Part shown: piece by piece, positions 19,641 through 24,331 of the stretch
Layout: each line of letters starts with the position of its first letter
How positions within the stretch are numbered: the stretch's first letter is position 1
Source: CAYLJO01 sp964383905
GTDB lineage: Bacteria; Acidobacteriota; Blastocatellia; Pyrinomonadales; Pyrinomonadaceae
Assembly (NCBI GenBank): GCA_964383905.1
Contig: CAYLJO010000089.1
Span: 1 to 24,331 of the forward strand
Length of the DNA: 24,331 nucleotides
Direction: 5' to 3'
The notes under the pieces: model-generated
Told to the model about the DNA's origin: nothing
The model's input: the letters and a program-made list of their open reading frames with translations, nothing else
Database searches by the model: none
Position numbers and translations under genes: made by a program

Positions 19641-20159
19641 TTATTTGCTCTGGGTCAAAACTCTGTACTCGTCAAGAAAACGTTTGCGCACGTCCTGTGA
19701 TATAAGTGCGGCAAGTATGCGCGCGCCGGTGACGAGAATAGGAGCGGTGCGCGCACGCCGGACTGCGCTGATATGCACCGGAAACGCGGTCAGTGCCAGG
19801 TATAGCGCAGAGCAAAAAGCAACGCCGCGCAAAAGTCCAAACGCCGCCCCAAGCGCACGGTCGAACCATTCGAGGCGCCCGCGCCGTAAAGCCTTCGTTA
19901 TTACCCGCCCGGCAAGGAACCCGACGACGACCGCGATGCACACGATCAGGAGAAACCCGCCGGCGTTAGCCGCCGCATTGGATTCAACTACCCCGAGCCC
20001 CCGCAGCAGAGCGCCCGCTCGCGCGTAGCCACGAGCCGCCATGACGAGTCCGGCGCCAAATGCCAGGCCTGTCACCAATGCGCGCACCAGCCCGCGTAAT
20101 GCACCGGCCATAACCGACGCCCCGACCAGCGCAATTACGATAACGTCAAAAACGGTCAT
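19641..20159 (-). CDS. cvpA: CvpA family membrane protein
   Basis: 172 residues with about four hydrophobic helices. The opening MTVFDVIVIALVGASVMAGALRGLVR fits the CvpA (colicin V production) start, with its conserved D, G and R-G-L-V-R features. Later helices are at about 30-45, 65-85 and 103-125. Function in the family is poorly defined; a link to envelope processes and to purine operons is known. Here it follows purC. No Shine-Dalgarno is visible: the start codon lies 5 nt after a heptad-repeat hairpin that also covers the end of purC, so coupling through that hairpin is possible. Confidence 0.85.
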   Translation of the reverse strand: MTVFDVIVIALVGASVMAGALRGLVRALVTGLAFGAGLVMAARGYARAGALLRGLGVVESNAAANAGGFLLIVCIAVVVGFLAGRVITKALRRGRLEWFDRALGAAFGLLRGVAFCSALYLALTAFPVHISAVRRARTAPILVTGARILAALISQDVRKRFLDEYRVLTQSK

Positions 20160-20164
20160 CTTTA

Positions 20165-20243
20165 AAAGTCTGGAGTCTGGAGAGTCTGGAGTCTAAAGTC
20201 CGATCGACTCTCTAAACTCCGGACTCTCCAGACTCCAGACCTT
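20165..20243 (-). repeat. Heptad-repeat hairpin, purC/cvpA
   Basis: Arms of 7-mer GTCTGGA units (GTCTGGA, GTCTGGA, GAGTCTGGA, GTCTAAA) at 20165-20200 pair almost perfectly with 20206-20243, around a CCGATCG tip. On the transcribed strand it begins inside the purC coding end and finishes 5 nt before cvpA. Confidence 0.75.
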
Positions 20244-21132
20244 TTCCCGTGAGCAACCGGTAAGCTTCCAGGTAGCGTGACGTCGTCTGAGCAGCCACTT
20301 CTGCCGGAAGAGCTGGGGCGGGCGGCTGCTTGTCCCACGCAAGGGTTTCGAGGTAGTCTCGCACGAACTGTTTGTCGAAAGACGGCTGCGGCCCTCCTGG
20401 CGCATATTCTTTGGCGGGCCAGAAGCGCGAAGAGTCCGGTGTGAGCACCTCGTCAATTAATATAATGCGGCCGCCTTTATCCCTCCCGAACTCGAACTTA
20501 GTATCGGCGATGATGATGCCCCTTTCCCGCGCATAATCACTTGCTTCCTTGTATAGGCTGAGTGAGGTGTTGCGCAAAAAGGAGGTTGCCTCTTCACCCA
20601 GAATCCCTCCCATGCGCCCTTCACTGATATTTTCATCATGACCTGCTTCGGCTTTCGTGGCGGGCGTAAAGATCGGCTCGGGTAATTTTGCGGATTCGGG
20701 TAGGCCGGCGGGTAAGAGATGGCCGCACACTTCGCCCGTGCGCCGGTAGTCCTTCCATCCGGAACCGGCAAGATAGCCCCGCACCACGCATTCAACCGGG
20801 AAGACTTCCGCCCGCCGCACAAGCATTGAGCGGCCGCGCAGACTCTCGGCGTGTCTCCTGACGGATTCCGGCATCAACTCGACTTGAGCCGTGACAAGAT
20901 GATGCGGGGCGATGTGACCCAGCTTGTCAAACCAGAAACGCGAGAGCGCAGTTAGGACCTCGCCCTTACGCGCGATGGGTGTCGGCAGCACGCAATCGAA
21001 AGCGGAGAGTCGATCCGTTGCCACAATCAGCAGGTGATCCGCGTCGACTTCATACACGTCACGCACCTTGCCGCGCCGTAGCAATCGCAGATCAGAAAAA
21101 GAAGTTTCCAGTACGGGGGCGGCGCTGTTCAT
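20212..21132 (-). CDS. purC: SAICAR synthase
   Basis: 306 residues. It joins aspartate to carboxyaminoimidazole ribotide with ATP, a middle step of purine synthesis. Recognised from GKVRDVYE (about 20-27), ATDRLSAFDCVLP (about 38-50), VVRGYLAGSGWKDY (about 117-130), IIADTKFEFGRD (about 209-220) and LIDEVLTPDSSRFW (about 226-239). The length is that of the long form found in yeast and many bacteria, not the about 237-residue E. coli form. The last residues, LESGESGV, are encoded by the arm of a heptad-repeat hairpin. No Shine-Dalgarno is obvious before ATG 21132. Confidence 0.97.
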   Translation of the reverse strand: MNSAAPVLETSFSDLRLLRRGKVRDVYEVDADHLLIVATDRLSAFDCVLPTPIARKGEVLTALSRFWFDKLGHIAPHHLVTAQVELMPESVRRHAESLRGRSMLVRRAEVFPVECVVRGYLAGSGWKDYRRTGEVCGHLLPAGLPESAKLPEPIFTPATKAEAGHDENISEGRMGGILGEEATSFLRNTSLSLYKEASDYARERGIIIADTKFEFGRDKGGRIILIDEVLTPDSSRFWPAKEYAPGGPQPSFDKQFVRDYLETLAWDKQPPAPALPAEVAAQTTSRYLEAYRLLTGKGLESGESGV

Positions 21133-21503
21133 AGCTAGCGGTTCGATTCTGTTGAAATGTTAGATCGGCGACAGTCCAAGAGGTGAGCCGAGATTTTGCT
21201 CGCGGGCGTCAACCTTTGTCAAGGAAATTAATGATCAGTTGCCGGCTAAGAGGCCGGAGGGCGCGGGCGCTGATTGGGCGGGCGGCTTAACTTTCACCAC
21301 CCATTTGGATTCAGGTCTAGGCTTTCTTACTTTTAGCCGGCCGTTGATCACCGCTTTCAGTTGCCGGACTTCTATGCCACAATACCGCCATCCAAAACGT
21401 ACAGAGCCACCACTCTGTTCTTGTAAACCGGTTCGGACTCGTATCGCACTTGTCCGCCGCCAATAAAGCGACTATGAGCTGTCTGAAACTACTGGAGACC
21501 CCG
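21133..21503. other. purC / aminopeptidase divergent gap
   Basis: 371 nt between divergent genes, so it should hold both promoters. I see two TTGAC boxes on the - strand (about 21209-21224) but no matching -10. The 11-mer TCAGTTGCCGG occurs at 21235 and 21357. No gene is supported; the 75-codon frame at 21239 has no Shine-Dalgarno and low-complexity content. Confidence 0.5.
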
Positions 21504-24122
<2,619 letters not shown>

Positions 24123-24280
24123 GCGGGGCTCCTCCGGGATGATACCGGGCGCGCGGCCACTCCTGCGGCGCTCGCGAAGCGTTTAAGGCGCACAAGCCCT
24201 TATTTTCAACCGCTTTCATGAAGAGCACGAGAGGTATATTCTGACCGGAGCGGGCGGACAGTCACATCAATTTCTCTCTT

Positions 24281-24331
24281 AGAGCCTGTTTAGAAATTAA
24301 GTTTTCAAGGGTCTGAGCCGCTTGAGCATCA
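24281..24331. mobile_element. Possible insertion sequence end (partial)
   Basis: GAGCCTGTTTAGAAATTAAG resembles the terminal inverted repeat of IS5-type elements. On the - strand, a frame running in from beyond the window ends LKRLRPLKT then stop at about 24300, as a transposase C-terminus would. Only about 50 nt are visible, so this is tentative. Between the aminopeptidase and this point (24123-24280) nothing else is seen. Confidence 0.3.

Noticed and set aside
21239..21466. 75-codon frame between purC and the aminopeptidase
   Set aside because: It has a non-ATG start without a ribosome site, atypical composition, and overlaps the aminopeptidase leader.

Overview
The window comes from a moderately high-G+C bacterium. 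An Acidobacteriota member, perhaps of the Blastocatellia, is my best inference. The basis is a secreted protein with the degenerate VWA domain typical of acidobacterial genomes, a CIRCE-controlled groESL operon and long-type SerA. No taxonomic search was possible.

Layout. (1) 1-5165 is a ribosomal RNA operon on the + strand: the 3' end of 16S, a spacer carrying tRNA-Ile(GAT), an initiator tRNA-fMet(CAT) and tRNA-Ala(TGC), then 23S, 5S and a terminator. The 23S gene is interrupted by an 820-nt group I intron (3685-4504) after the base equivalent to E. coli U2500, in the peptidyl transferase centre. The intron encodes a LAGLIDADG homing endonuclease. I can draw P1, P10, P2, P3, P5, P6, P7, P8 and P9; P4 is not resolved. 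(2) 5201-11451 holds co-directional + strand genes: a transglutaminase-like membrane protein, rimO, pgpA, a small hydrophilic protein and serA. (3) 11730-13949 (-) encodes the VWA-type secreted protein. (4) 14121-17038 (+) encodes an ABC-2 export pair and a CYTH phosphohydrolase/cyclase-like protein, closed by a strong bidirectional terminator. (5) 17119-21132 (-) reads purC, cvpA, a Fis-type HTH protein, then groES-groEL behind a sigma70 promoter and a perfect CIRCE operator. (6) 21504-24122 (+) encodes a secreted M1 aminopeptidase with C-terminal HEAT-like repeats. The right edge may hold the end of an insertion sequence.

Two things stand out. One is the self-splicing-type intron in the catalytic heart of 23S rRNA, where the endonuclease frame overlaps the ribozyme core. 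The other is a set of five intergenic hairpins built from degenerate 7-nt repeats (7411, 8822, 9750, 16401, 20165). The five differ in sequence, but each ends about 4-10 nt before the start codon of the next gene (rimO, pgpA, serA, the CYTH gene, cvpA). Those five genes lack a clear Shine-Dalgarno, whereas most genes here without a hairpin have one.
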